Source of the DNA: an uncultured Mollicutes bacterium
Lineage (GTDB): Bacteria > Bacillota_I > Bacilli_A > MAG-NZ
Assembly: GCA_913064935.1 (NCBI GenBank)
Contig: CAJYBF010000017.1
Location: forward strand, 1-10,126
Reading direction: 5' to 3'
DNA: 10,126 nucleotides
The notes beneath the pieces are model-generated. The model made no database searches. It saw only the letters and a program-made list of their open reading frames with translations, and had not been told where the DNA came from. The number at the start of each line of letters is the position of its first letter. The first letter of the stretch is position 1. Both the position numbers and the translations under genes were made by a program. Positions 1 through 5,244 of this stretch are shown here, in pieces.

Positions 1-311
1 AACGGTTAGTTCTTGACGTAATCTTTGGAGATATGTTGAGTATTGTGACACTGTAGTAAATCATTCTGCCTAGCATGAATAGCTTAACATAAAACACGCC
101 CATCACCAGTCTTTGAAGCTGCGGCTTCTTGGCTACAAGTTGCTTTGGTTGTACAATTGGTTAAACCATCAGCAGTACCGTTATAGCCTGTTGCTATTAT
201 GTGATTATGGTTGTTAATCAATACACAGCCAACATTCCTTCTGCAACAAGTTCCTCTTGTAGCAACAACATTTGCTATATTAATAAAATATTCATCTAGT
301 GAAGGTCTCAT
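1..311 (-). pseudogene. dCMP deaminase, interrupted by in-frame stops (partial at window edge)
   Basis: The start at 311 has a good AGGAC site 8 bases upstream and lies one base after the stop of the synthase-like gene. The first 75 codons read as a phage deoxycytidylate deaminase (dCMP to dUMP): MRPSLDEYF, TRGTCCRR and the GYNG loop at residues 42-45. A TAA at 84-86 then stops the frame. Reading through it, the same frame continues as AIHARQNDLLQC and SKDYVKN, clearly the next part of the family, before a second TAA at 6-8. The family normally has C-E-A-I-H-A-E-Q-N here, so the first stop sits where Glu is expected (GAA to TAA is one change). The catalytic HAE is HAR. The PCxxC zinc ligands would follow beyond the window. 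Because homology resumes in the same frame, this is substitution decay rather than a frameshift. The alternative is poor sequence near a contig end. As read, the product cannot be active. Confidence 0.8.
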
Positions 312-312
312 A

Positions 313-1128
313 TCATTTGTCCTTTAGTTGTAATAGAAATTCAGATTCAACTTCATTCCATCGTTGCAATCCAGCGAACATTAACTCTTTAGCTAATTCA
401 TCTGGATGACCAAATTCATTTATGTCAAATGCGATAGATCCTTTTCTTATGTCATTGCAAATTTGTCCATGGTCTACAAGTTCTGCTGCTTCAAAGTTAT
501 TTTCGTATAAGTGTTGAGATCCTGCGGATAAATACAAATTGCCTAATCTTATATCATTGTATGCTGGTCTTAATGCTAAAGCAATCCACGCTGAAATCAT
601 TGAGAAATTAAATGTATCATAAACCCAGCCAAGCCAAGCATCTGATGATCTCATATTAGCTTTGCAATGCAATTTATTATCACGAATAAACCATTGCAGA
701 TTTAACGTACAAGGTATATCTTTAGAAGGTCTTGGATTTTCACGCCATATGTTGATCACAGCTTGTCTTGAATCTTTATCTGCTTTTAGATTACTAAGGA
801 CATAAGAAAGTTGATCTACTACTTTTGGTCCGTATGCTCCATTAAACATAAGACCATTGTCACTAAACTTTTCTATAGCTTTCATAAACTGAGTAATATT
901 ACTTACTCTGTTACTACCAGACAGTATCCAATAAGCTTCACCACACATAAACTTGTAATTCATACCACGTTCTTTAGCAGTTATGATAGGATAATTCATA
1001 TCGATAGTTGTTTGATATGCTAAAAGTTCTTTGGTCATCATACCTCTTGGGTAAGTAACTTCTCCTGAACCTAATATTTTATTAAGAAGACAAGACCAAA
1101 CCAAATTTATGTTATTATCATTATTCAT
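313..1128 (-). CDS. Thymidylate-synthase-fold enzyme, probable dCMP hydroxymethylase
   Basis: A 271-residue protein with the whole thymidylate synthase fold: Glu64 (GEAYW), NGAYG at 96-100, DSRQAV at 119-124, catalytic Cys140 in DIPCT, NMRSSD at 158-163, and SQHLY at 204-208. Two positions depart from true thymidylate synthases. Cys140 is followed by Thr, not His. The residue equivalent to the base-reading Asn (E. coli Asn177, LPFN) is Asp171 in GWVYD. In the family, Asp there switches preference from dUMP to dCMP, and T4 gp42 has both Cys-Thr and this Asp. I infer a folate-dependent enzyme making 5-hydroxymethyl-dCMP, or 5-methyl-dCMP as in phage XP12. I use the ATG at 1128, which overlaps the previous stop as ATGA with AAGAGA upstream; the ATG 27 bases earlier lies inside the kinase gene. 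Generic annotation would say thymidylate synthase. Confidence 0.85.
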   Translation of the reverse strand: MNNDNNINLVWSCLLNKILGSGEVTYPRGMMTKELLAYQTTIDMNYPIITAKERGMNYKFMCGEAYWILSGSNRVSNITQFMKAIEKFSDNGLMFNGAYGPKVVDQLSYVLSNLKADKDSRQAVINIWRENPRPSKDIPCTLNLQWFIRDNKLHCKANMRSSDAWLGWVYDTFNFSMISAWIALALRPAYNDIRLGNLYLSAGSQHLYENNFEAAELVDHGQICNDIRKGSIAFDINEFGHPDELAKELMFAGLQRWNEVESEFLLQLKDK

Positions 1129-2174
1129 TGTATTTCTCTTAAAATGCTTGCACAATATTGTTTTAAATCCGAACCATCCATTTCAAAATCATAACTAATA
1201 AAATCATTACGCCTAACTAACCCACCAGAGTTTATGATCATATTAGCGTATTCTGATTTGAAAGAATTATCTACTATTCCTTTTTGAGTTCCCCAATAGA
1301 TAGCATAATAATAATCAAAAACGTTATCAATGCTATCATACATCTCATCACGCTCAGTTTTTAATTTATTAAAACGTTCTATTCCTCTTCGTGGGTCATT
1401 AGGCATACAGATAACGTTATAAGCATTATTATTTAACAACATGCGATCACACGTTTCATGTAATAACGGCCAGTTAGTACCATTGCGAAATGCTTCTGAA
1501 TAACAGATCTCACTCATCCAGCAGCGATCTATGATCACTAATTTAGTTTTAGACAGTTCGATAGCTTCTTCTATATTACCTATCATATAATCAGACATTC
1601 GATTTTCTAATTCAGGAGACCAGGTAAGATGAAGTATTTGAGCTCCATATAACTCTTGGAACTTTTCAGCAAGAGTAGTTTTACCACAACCATCAGGACC
1701 ATCTAGAACTATGATACCTTTTATTGGTTGAACAAGATCAGTTAATATTGGCGCAATCCAGCCTTTTGGTTTAACAAGATCACGTTTAAATCCACGCTTA
1801 GAATTTTCATCGGATCCTGCAAGTTCTTTCTGAATATTAGCTTGCATGACACGGTTAAAACCTTCATTCCAATTAAAGCCTTGTCGTTCAGCAGTACCCA
1901 TAGTAAATACCGCAAGATCAAGTAAAGCATCAAACTGATCTTCAAGATTGTAACCCACTTTAAAAGCAACGTCTCTTATCCACACATCGAATATCTGATT
2001 TTCTTTTTCAAGATCTATTATGAAAGTGGTATCAATGTATTCCATCAATTCTTCATACATTGCTTTGCAACGGAACATAGCTTCTTCGTGGGATAATGGC
2101 TGAGGGTTTCCAGGATTATCTAACTTAAATTTCTCATGCATTTGTTTCACTAAATTGAAGTTGTTATTATCCAT
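1125..2174 (-). CDS. MazG-like nucleotide pyrophosphohydrolase fused to dNMP (thymidylate-type) kinase
   Basis: A 349-residue two-domain enzyme. Residues 1-145 match the phage phosphoribosyl-ATP pyrophosphohydrolase/MazG-like family: FNLVKQMHEKF, the acidic metal site EELMEY (41-46) with DALLDLAVF (82-90), GTAERQGF, and the closing KPKGWIAPILTDLV. Residues 150-349 are a P-loop dNMP kinase: Walker A GPDGCGKTT at 159-167 and the DR motif in VIIDRCW (214-219), as in thymidylate kinases. The first domain should hydrolyse a dNTP to dNMP and PPi; the second should phosphorylate a dNMP to dNDP. The substrates cannot be read from sequence. Next to a dCMP-hydroxymethylase-like gene, the pair mirrors T4 gp56 (dCTPase) and gp1 (dNMP kinase). 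The start overlaps the end of the 44-residue gene and the stop overlaps the next start (ATGA), so the genes are probably translationally coupled. No obvious strong ribosome site is present. Confidence 0.9.
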   Translation of the reverse strand: MDNNNFNLVKQMHEKFKLDNPGNPQPLSHEEAMFRCKAMYEELMEYIDTTFIIDLEKENQIFDVWIRDVAFKVGYNLEDQFDALLDLAVFTMGTAERQGFNWNEGFNRVMQANIQKELAGSDENSKRGFKRDLVKPKGWIAPILTDLVQPIKGIIVLDGPDGCGKTTLAEKFQELYGAQILHLTWSPELENRMSDYMIGNIEEAIELSKTKLVIIDRCWMSEICYSEAFRNGTNWPLLHETCDRMLLNNNAYNVICMPNDPRRGIERFNKLKTERDEMYDSIDNVFDYYYAIYWGTQKGIVDNSFKSEYANMIINSGGLVRRNDFISYDFEMDGSDLKQYCASILREIQ

Positions 2175-2301
2175 GACAGTTCAACCCAGCTAAACCTTGT
2201 TTAACTCTGCGTTGGCATTCTTTAGGACCTTGATGTGCTACTTTGCTATTAGTCTTATGTTTAATTTGATATAAAACGTTATTAAATCTGTAAGTTGGCA
2301 T
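2167..2301 (-). CDS. Small basic protein, 44 aa, unknown
   Basis: An open frame of 44 codons fills the gap between the methyltransferase and the kinase fusion. Its ATG at 2301 is preceded by a strong AGGAGA site that overlaps the TAG of the methyltransferase gene (TAGGAGAACAGAATG). Its TAA lies just inside the kinase gene, overlapping it by 8 bases. The product begins MPTYRFNNVLYQIKHKT and is rich in Lys, Arg and Gln, with two Cys; no membrane segment or known motif is seen. The excellent start site and tight packing support a real gene. I do not recognise its family. Confidence 0.7.
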   Translation of the reverse strand: MPTYRFNNVLYQIKHKTNSKVAHQGPKECQRRVKQGLAGLNCHG

Positions 2302-2310
2302 TCTGTTCTC

Positions 2311-3102
2311 CTATTGTATTATTGATTTTATGAATATTGGTTCTATAGTATTTTTATCTATACTACAGACGTGAGTAATGTTACGTGCAGCTTCTGGGTA
2401 TTTAGGACTTAAGAAACAACCAAGTAAATCATTGCTATAGAATCCACCAACAGTTTTGTAAAGCGCAATTTCTTCTTTAGTTGCAACTTTCTTAAGATCA
2501 TTCCAGTTGCCAAATGTTCCATATTGCTGTTTGATCTTAAATCCAGCAGAGTGGAGTTCATCTTCAATCTCTTCTTTCTTTAATTCGTTAATATGGTTAC
2601 GTGCCATTTTATAACGTTCAGAATAAACAGGCATACTAAATATCAAAACACCATCTGGTTTTAATAGACGTTTAAACGCTTTTAACATTCTGCGACCATA
2701 CTCCATTTGCATATGTTCAAATACTTCGAAGTTAACTATCACATCAAACTGGCCAAACTCTCTTTTAAGTTTTCTCCAATCAGATATAATATTAAATTCA
2801 TCTTTAACATGAAAATTCTTGCGGTTAACAGGATCTTTAATTTTATTCAGATCAACACCGACATACATTTCTGGTACTGAGTTAATATTAGATCCACCAA
2901 GACTTCTTGCAAATGGCATCTCTTGACCACAACCAACATCGAGTACTTTAACTTTTCTGTTAACGTATTTAGATGCAAAACCCCAGCGAAATATATGGCC
3001 GAGATAATCTTTATGAGGTTGATATTTAAATTGCGCAAGTTTGAGTTGCGTCTGATCAAAGTCACGTGTGACTTCTAATCCGTCTTTTGCTCTTGATGTC
3101 AT
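2311..3102 (-). CDS. Class I SAM-dependent methyltransferase
   Basis: A 263-residue protein with a Rossmann-type SAM methyltransferase core: motif I VLDVGCG at 53-59, the acidic loop GVDL at 82-85, FDVIVNFEVFEHM at 119-131, and the strand LLKPDGVLIFSMP at 146-158. This arrangement is that of UbiE/type-11-like small-molecule or protein methyltransferases. I see none of the catalytic motifs of DNA base methyltransferases: no DPPY/NPPY and no PCQ. The first 45 residues and the last 60 (GGFYSNDLLGCFLSPKYPEAARN) are not familiar. The ATG overlaps the upstream stop as TAATG, with GGGGA 9 bases before it. Its place in the nucleotide-modification operon suggests a role in tailoring a nucleotide or DNA, but the acceptor is unknown. 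Confidence 0.85.
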   Translation of the reverse strand: MTSRAKDGLEVTRDFDQTQLKLAQFKYQPHKDYLGHIFRWGFASKYVNRKVKVLDVGCGQEMPFARSLGGSNINSVPEMYVGVDLNKIKDPVNRKNFHVKDEFNIISDWRKLKREFGQFDVIVNFEVFEHMQMEYGRRMLKAFKRLLKPDGVLIFSMPVYSERYKMARNHINELKKEEIEDELHSAGFKIKQQYGTFGNWNDLKKVATKEEIALYKTVGGFYSNDLLGCFLSPKYPEAARNITHVCSIDKNTIEPIFIKSIIQ

Positions 3103-3398
3103 TATTTATTCCCCGTAGTTTTATCGGTTAAATATTCAGAAGGATCAGAAATATAGATCTCTTCTTTTATTAATTCTATTATGGTGCTATTTTTTTTCCA
3201 GACTATTCGACCAGTAGCTATGTTCATCACTAAAGTACTGTTATGGTTTAAATCAATTCTGGTATTACCGATCTTGCAGATCTTATAGAAATTAATTGAG
3301 CCATCAGTATCATCTATCTGTACTGTTATACCAGGACTGATTTTACCAAGTTCTATTTTAGCAACTACTTCATTTTTTCTATGTTCATAAATGCTCAT
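3102..3398 (-). CDS. Hypothetical protein, 98 aa
   Basis: The ATG at 3398 has GAAGAGA upstream, and the gene ends in TAATG shared with the methyltransferase start. The 98-residue product is predicted by eye to be mostly beta strand: VVAKIELG, ITVQIDDTDG, INFYKICKIG, TLVMNIATGRIVWKK. It has a charged C-terminal tail. There is no signal peptide, membrane segment or catalytic motif that I can name. The -1-frame extension of the histone-like gene ends 14 bases inside this gene, so the two are likely co-translated. Function unknown. Confidence 0.8.
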   Translation of the reverse strand: MSIYEHRKNEVVAKIELGKISPGITVQIDDTDGSINFYKICKIGNTRIDLNHNSTLVMNIATGRIVWKKNSTIIELIKEEIYISDPSEYLTDKTTGNK

Positions 3399-3600
3399 GT
3401 AATAATCTCTTCATTAGGTTTCTTAAAGTTTTTTTCGTATTGTTTTTAGAGCATGTTGATGTAATAAACCCAGGGGCGTTTTCTGTGGGTTCTTTTAACC
3501 TTACTTTAACAAGGTATAATCCTAATTCGTTATTTAAGTCTGAGACAGAGTATAAGAACTCTGTCCCATTCCTTGTTTTTAAAGTTAAACCCCTTTCTAC
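3385..3600 (-). CDS. Start-less -1-frame extension of the H1-like gene (possible programmed frameshift product)
   Basis: After the TAG of the H1-like gene, the -1 frame is open for 71 codons. It runs from GTA at 3600 to TGA at 3385-3387 and overlaps the next start by 14 bases. There is no ATG, GTG, TTG or CTG in frame before codon 62 (ATG at 3412-3414), so it cannot start independently in a normal way. Upstream the frame is closed by TAA at 3628-3630, leaving a short overlap with the zero frame that contains the heptamer A AAA AAG. The translation looks like ordinary protein: GTEFLYSVSDLNNELGLYLV, then VRLKEPTENAPGF, then a basic helix TLRNLMKRLLHEHL. TTA/AAA-style codon use matches the neighbours. 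I infer a 181-residue fusion made by -1 slippage, or a split caused by a homopolymer error or mutation. Confidence 0.55.
   Translation of the reverse strand, partial: VERGLTLKTRNGTEFLYSVSDLNNELGLYLVKVRLKEPTENAPGFITSTCSKNNTKKTLRNLMKRLLHEHL
3542..3567 (-). repeat. Perfect 8-bp stem-loop downstream of the slip site
   Basis: GACAGAGT at 3544-3551 pairs with ACTCTGTC at 3558-3565 across a 6-base loop. One more G-C pair (3542/3567) lies outside a mismatch. On the transcript it begins about 33 bases after A AAA AAG. No run of U follows it on the minus strand, so it is not a standard terminator. It lies inside the -1-frame coding stretch. It could be an RNA structure affecting frameshifting or stability, or chance. 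Confidence 0.45.
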
Positions 3601-3929
3601 TTTTTTGTAGAACGACGAGTTTTCTTTTTACCTACGTGCTTTTTCTTAGCAGTAGTTTTATCTTTGCCAGCAGAAGCTTTCACAGTAGCTTTCTTTACAG
3701 TTGTTTTTGCTGTAGCTTTCTTCACAACATATTTACCATGCTGTTCTTCTGTGATCACGCCTTCGCGTTTTAACAGGCCAGAATAATATTTAACATGTGA
3801 TTCATCAGCTACAGACGTTGGGCATTTTTTACCTACGTCTTTTAAAATCTTAGCTACTGTAGAACCAGCAATGATACCTTCACTGATAACAGATTTTACT
3901 GTTACTTTTACTTTCGTGCTCTTAGCCAT
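3597..3929 (-). CDS. Histone-H1-like basic protein with small N-terminal helical domain
   Basis: A 110-residue protein. Residues 10-66 form a compact predicted domain (VAKILKDVGKKCPTSVADESHVKYYSGLLKREGVI) that aligns with the C-terminal half of the neighbouring 127-residue protein. Residues 70-110 are a Lys/Ala/Thr tail (KKATAKTTVKKATVKA, then KKKTRRSTKK) like the tails of histone H1 and bacterial H1-like proteins. I infer that the tail binds DNA or RNA non-specifically and that the N-terminal domain provides specificity. The start has a strong AGGAGA site 8 bases upstream. A promoter-like -10 box lies ahead of it. The frame ends at TAG straight after a slippery A AAA AAG and may be extended by 71 residues. 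The domain resembles a motif I associate with small phage proteins, but I cannot name it precisely. Confidence 0.85.
   Translation of the reverse strand: MAKSTKVKVTVKSVISEGIIAGSTVAKILKDVGKKCPTSVADESHVKYYSGLLKREGVITEEQHGKYVVKKATAKTTVKKATVKASAGKDKTTAKKKHVGKKKTRRSTKK
3600..3606 (-). promoter_or_regulatory. Candidate -1 slippery heptamer A AAA AAG
   Basis: On the minus strand the H1-like frame ends ACA AAA AAG TAG. The heptamer A AAA AAG has the X XXY YYZ phase in the zero frame and is the slip site of E. coli dnaX and many phage frameshifts. Slippage here continues with GTA GAA AGG into the 71-codon open frame. The in-frame stop directly after the heptamer is a known kind of stimulatory context. 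Neither a typical hairpin 5-9 bases downstream nor a clear internal Shine-Dalgarno site 10-14 bases upstream is evident. Confidence 0.5.
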
Positions 3930-3965
3930 TTCAATTTCTCCTAAAGTTTAATTAATGACAGATCT

Positions 3966-3971
3966 ATTATA
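3966..3971 (-). promoter_or_regulatory. Candidate -10 element upstream of the H1-like gene
   Basis: TATAATAGATCTGTCA on the minus strand matches the -10 and downstream segment of the promoter at 5048-5077 (TATAATAGATCTATCA) at 15 of 16 positions. Unlike that promoter it has no TTGTAC box 18 bases upstream; that position reads CAACAC inside the preceding gene. It may be a weak or activator-dependent promoter for the H1-like gene. Confidence 0.45.
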
Positions 3972-3974
3972 CAA

Positions 3975-4358
3975 CTATTTCTTACTTTGGTGTTGAGATT
4001 CTTTCCAATCTTTGTAGGCTTTACATCTTCTTGGTGCATGTTCTGGACCAATTATTCCATCTCTGAACAGAGTTGATCTATACCACGAGATATGGCTATT
4101 GTCAAATGCTGATTCAGGAAATTCTTTCTGTACCGCATCGACTATAGTTTTATCATCTTCACTTTTTAAGATCATATCTAACGTTAGTGTTTTAATAGAA
4201 CATTTTTTCTTTGGAAATAACTTTTCAAGTTTAGCTTTGATCTTTGGTACAGAAGGAGCAGATACAATCTTTGGTCCTCCTTCAACTGAGTGCGCATGCC
4301 ATGAGTACTTAGTTGCACGTTCAACTTCGAATAGTTTACCATTTACGGTGATTATCAT
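3975..4358 (-). CDS. Small protein with C-terminal domain shared with the H1-like protein
   Basis: A 127-residue protein in two parts. Residues 1-50 (MIITVNGKLFEVERATKYSW, then a Lys-rich stretch) look like a small beta unit followed by a helix. Residues 56-106 (KTIVDAVQKEFPESAFDN, then SHISWYRSTLFRDGII) align without large gaps to residues 9-61 of the H1-like protein. Shared positions include S-H, a Y two to three residues later, L-x-R and G-I/V-I. The C-terminus is basic. The start carries the repeated AGGATTAAGATTATG leader, and the preceding gene's stop lies within that leader. I infer a nucleic-acid-binding early protein; no function is established by the sequence. Confidence 0.85.
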   Translation of the reverse strand: MIITVNGKLFEVERATKYSWHAHSVEGGPKIVSAPSVPKIKAKLEKLFPKKKCSIKTLTLDMILKSEDDKTIVDAVQKEFPESAFDNSHISWYRSTLFRDGIIGPEHAPRRCKAYKDWKESQHQSKK

Positions 4359-4362
4359 AATC

Positions 4363-4584
4363 TTAATCCTCTTTATTTAATATTAATATCTGACCGAAAC
4401 CTGCTCTCTTATTTCTTCTAAAAGATAACCGAGCTTCGTTTGCTGCAACTAAATATGGACCTCTGAATTTAAATACAGTCATCGCATCCATCGCAAAAGA
4501 CCACATTACATTCTCATTATTTTCTAATGGTCCATAACCATATTTTTCTACAAATTCTTCTGATGGTTTTACTTGTATTGCCAT
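4363..4584 (-). CDS. Hypothetical small protein, 73 aa
   Basis: A 73-residue soluble protein beginning MAIQVKPSEEFVEKYGYG, with a basic patch LSFRRNKRAGFGQ near the C-terminus and an ending NKED created by the next gene's ribosome site. No recognised domain. The start carries the AGGAATTAAGATTATG leader. It lies in the run of five genes with this leader, probably transcribed from the promoter at 5048-5077. Function unknown; position and size suit an early host-takeover protein. Confidence 0.8.
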   Translation of the reverse strand: MAIQVKPSEEFVEKYGYGPLENNENVMWSFAMDAMTVFKFRGPYLVAANEARLSFRRNKRAGFGQILILNKED

Positions 4585-4588
4585 AATC

Positions 4589-4771
4589 TTAATTCCTGTT
4601 TATATTAAACAATTCGATCACCTGCTTCAATTCCTTTTCAGTTATAAAAACCCATCCTTCAGGACCACGAATTTGAACTATACCTACATTTTTAGTTTCG
4701 CTTTCGTGTTTACCTTTACCTATAAACGTAGCTGTTGTTTGACTTGTGTTATTCAATTGTATTTTTCTCAT
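4589..4771 (-). CDS. Hypothetical small protein, 60 aa
   Basis: I place the start at the ATG at 4771, not at the in-frame ATG 15 bases upstream, because 4771 sits at the end of the conserved AGGATTAAGATTATG leader; the earlier ATG would place the leader inside the gene. The 60-residue product begins MRKIQLNNTSQTTATFIGKG, has a central strand-rich part (VGIVQIRGPEGWVFITEKEL) and a C-terminal helix LKQVIELFN. No known motif. The stop is shared with the next gene's leader. Function unknown. Confidence 0.78.
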   Translation of the reverse strand: MRKIQLNNTSQTTATFIGKGKHESETKNVGIVQIRGPEGWVFITEKELKQVIELFNINRN

Positions 4772-4775
4772 AATC

Positions 4776-5012
4776 TTAATCCTCATTGAACAAATTATTA
4801 TCTAAAAGAAAGTTTTCATGATTTTCAAGTTCACAAGTATAATCTTCTGGAGAGATCATGAAACGTTCAGCTCCATATTGCTTAGCAATTTCATATATCG
4901 CAGTTACAGCGTTTCTGTGTTCATCAGTACCAAATCGATTAACTTTTTGAATATTAATCTGTTCGATAACTTCTGGAAGTGCATGAAATTCTTGTTGTGA
5001 TATTGTTGACAT
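4776..5012 (-). CDS. Hypothetical small acidic protein, 78 aa
   Basis: A 78-residue acidic protein beginning MSTISQQEFHALPEVIEQIN, likely mostly helical (NAVTAIYEIAKQYGAERF), with an Asp/Glu/Asn-rich C-terminus. The start has the AGAATTAAGATTATG leader and is the first gene after the promoter at 5048-5077. The final residues NED come from the ribosome site of the following gene. No homology recognised. Acidic small early phage proteins often inhibit host factors, but nothing here shows that. Confidence 0.8.
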   Translation of the reverse strand: MSTISQQEFHALPEVIEQINIQKVNRFGTDEHRNAVTAIYEIAKQYGAERFMISPEDYTCELENHENFLLDNNLFNED

Positions 5013-5047
5013 AATCTTAATTCTCTTGTTGCGTTGTTGATAGATCT

Positions 5048-5077
5048 ATTATAGTGTGATGTATCTTAAATGTACAA
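5048..5077 (-). promoter_or_regulatory. Sigma70-like promoter upstream of the small-gene operon
   Basis: On the minus strand, TTGTAC (5072-5077) and TATAAT (5048-5053) are separated by 18 bases. The predicted start is near 5041, about 30 bases before the ATG at 5012. The site lies between two genes. It is nearly identical to the promoter at 5279-5308, including the spacer core (ACATTTRAGATRYATCA), which suggests a duplicated promoter or a shared operator. Confidence 0.75.
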
Positions 5078-5091
5078 CTTTATTTTAAATA

Positions 5092-5244
5092 TTACATCGC
5101 ATAATCTACTTCACCATTTTTAAATCCGTACATATATGTCTTTTCTTCAGCTGTAATATCTCTATCATACCAAATTCTTACTTTTCGTTTTTGATCTGCG
5201 CTTAATGATGTATATTTGATTTCTATTATATAGTCTTCTGCCAT
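5092..5244 (-). CDS. Small protein, 50 aa, unknown
   Basis: A 50-codon frame with the conserved AGGAATTAAGATTATG leader at its start and its own promoter at 5279-5308. The product begins MAEDYIIEIKYTSLSADQKR and continues with KVRIWYDRDITAEEKTYMYG. It is charged and soluble, with several Tyr, and has no recognised domain. The stop is followed within 20 bases by the next promoter. The leader and promoter together make this a confident gene despite its size. Confidence 0.8.
   Translation of the reverse strand: MAEDYIIEIKYTSLSADQKRKVRIWYDRDITAEEKTYMYGFKNGEVDYAM

Noticed and set aside
84..311. Stop-codon reassignment or readthrough to explain the broken deaminase
   Set aside because: TAA, TAG and TGA all end other genes here at sensible overlaps with the next start, and the region also shows missense changes at catalytic positions.
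811..1023. Plus-strand open frame opposite the synthase-like gene
   Set aside because: Antisense to a clearly coding gene, with low-complexity translation and no ribosome site; the same holds for the other plus-strand frames near 3573, 4099, 4818, 6210, 7921 and 8645.
313..1128. Plain dTMP-forming thymidylate synthase
   Set aside because: Asp171 replaces the Asn needed for dUMP preference and Thr follows the catalytic Cys; kept only as the generic fold name.
1742..1969. Second minus-strand frame inside the kinase fusion
   Set aside because: Shifted-frame shadow within conserved MazG-like codons, with no ribosome site; the frame at 2847-3065 inside the methyltransferase is rejected for the same reason.
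3466..3496. Terminator-like AACCCA...TGGGTT inverted repeat before TTCTTTT on the plus strand
   Set aside because: Only 6 paired bases with a 13-base loop. The T run is on the strand that carries no genes, and the segment lies in the -1-frame coding stretch.
3515..3520. TATAAT on the plus strand as an antisense promoter
   Set aside because: No acceptable -35 box 16-18 bases upstream and no plus-strand gene to serve.
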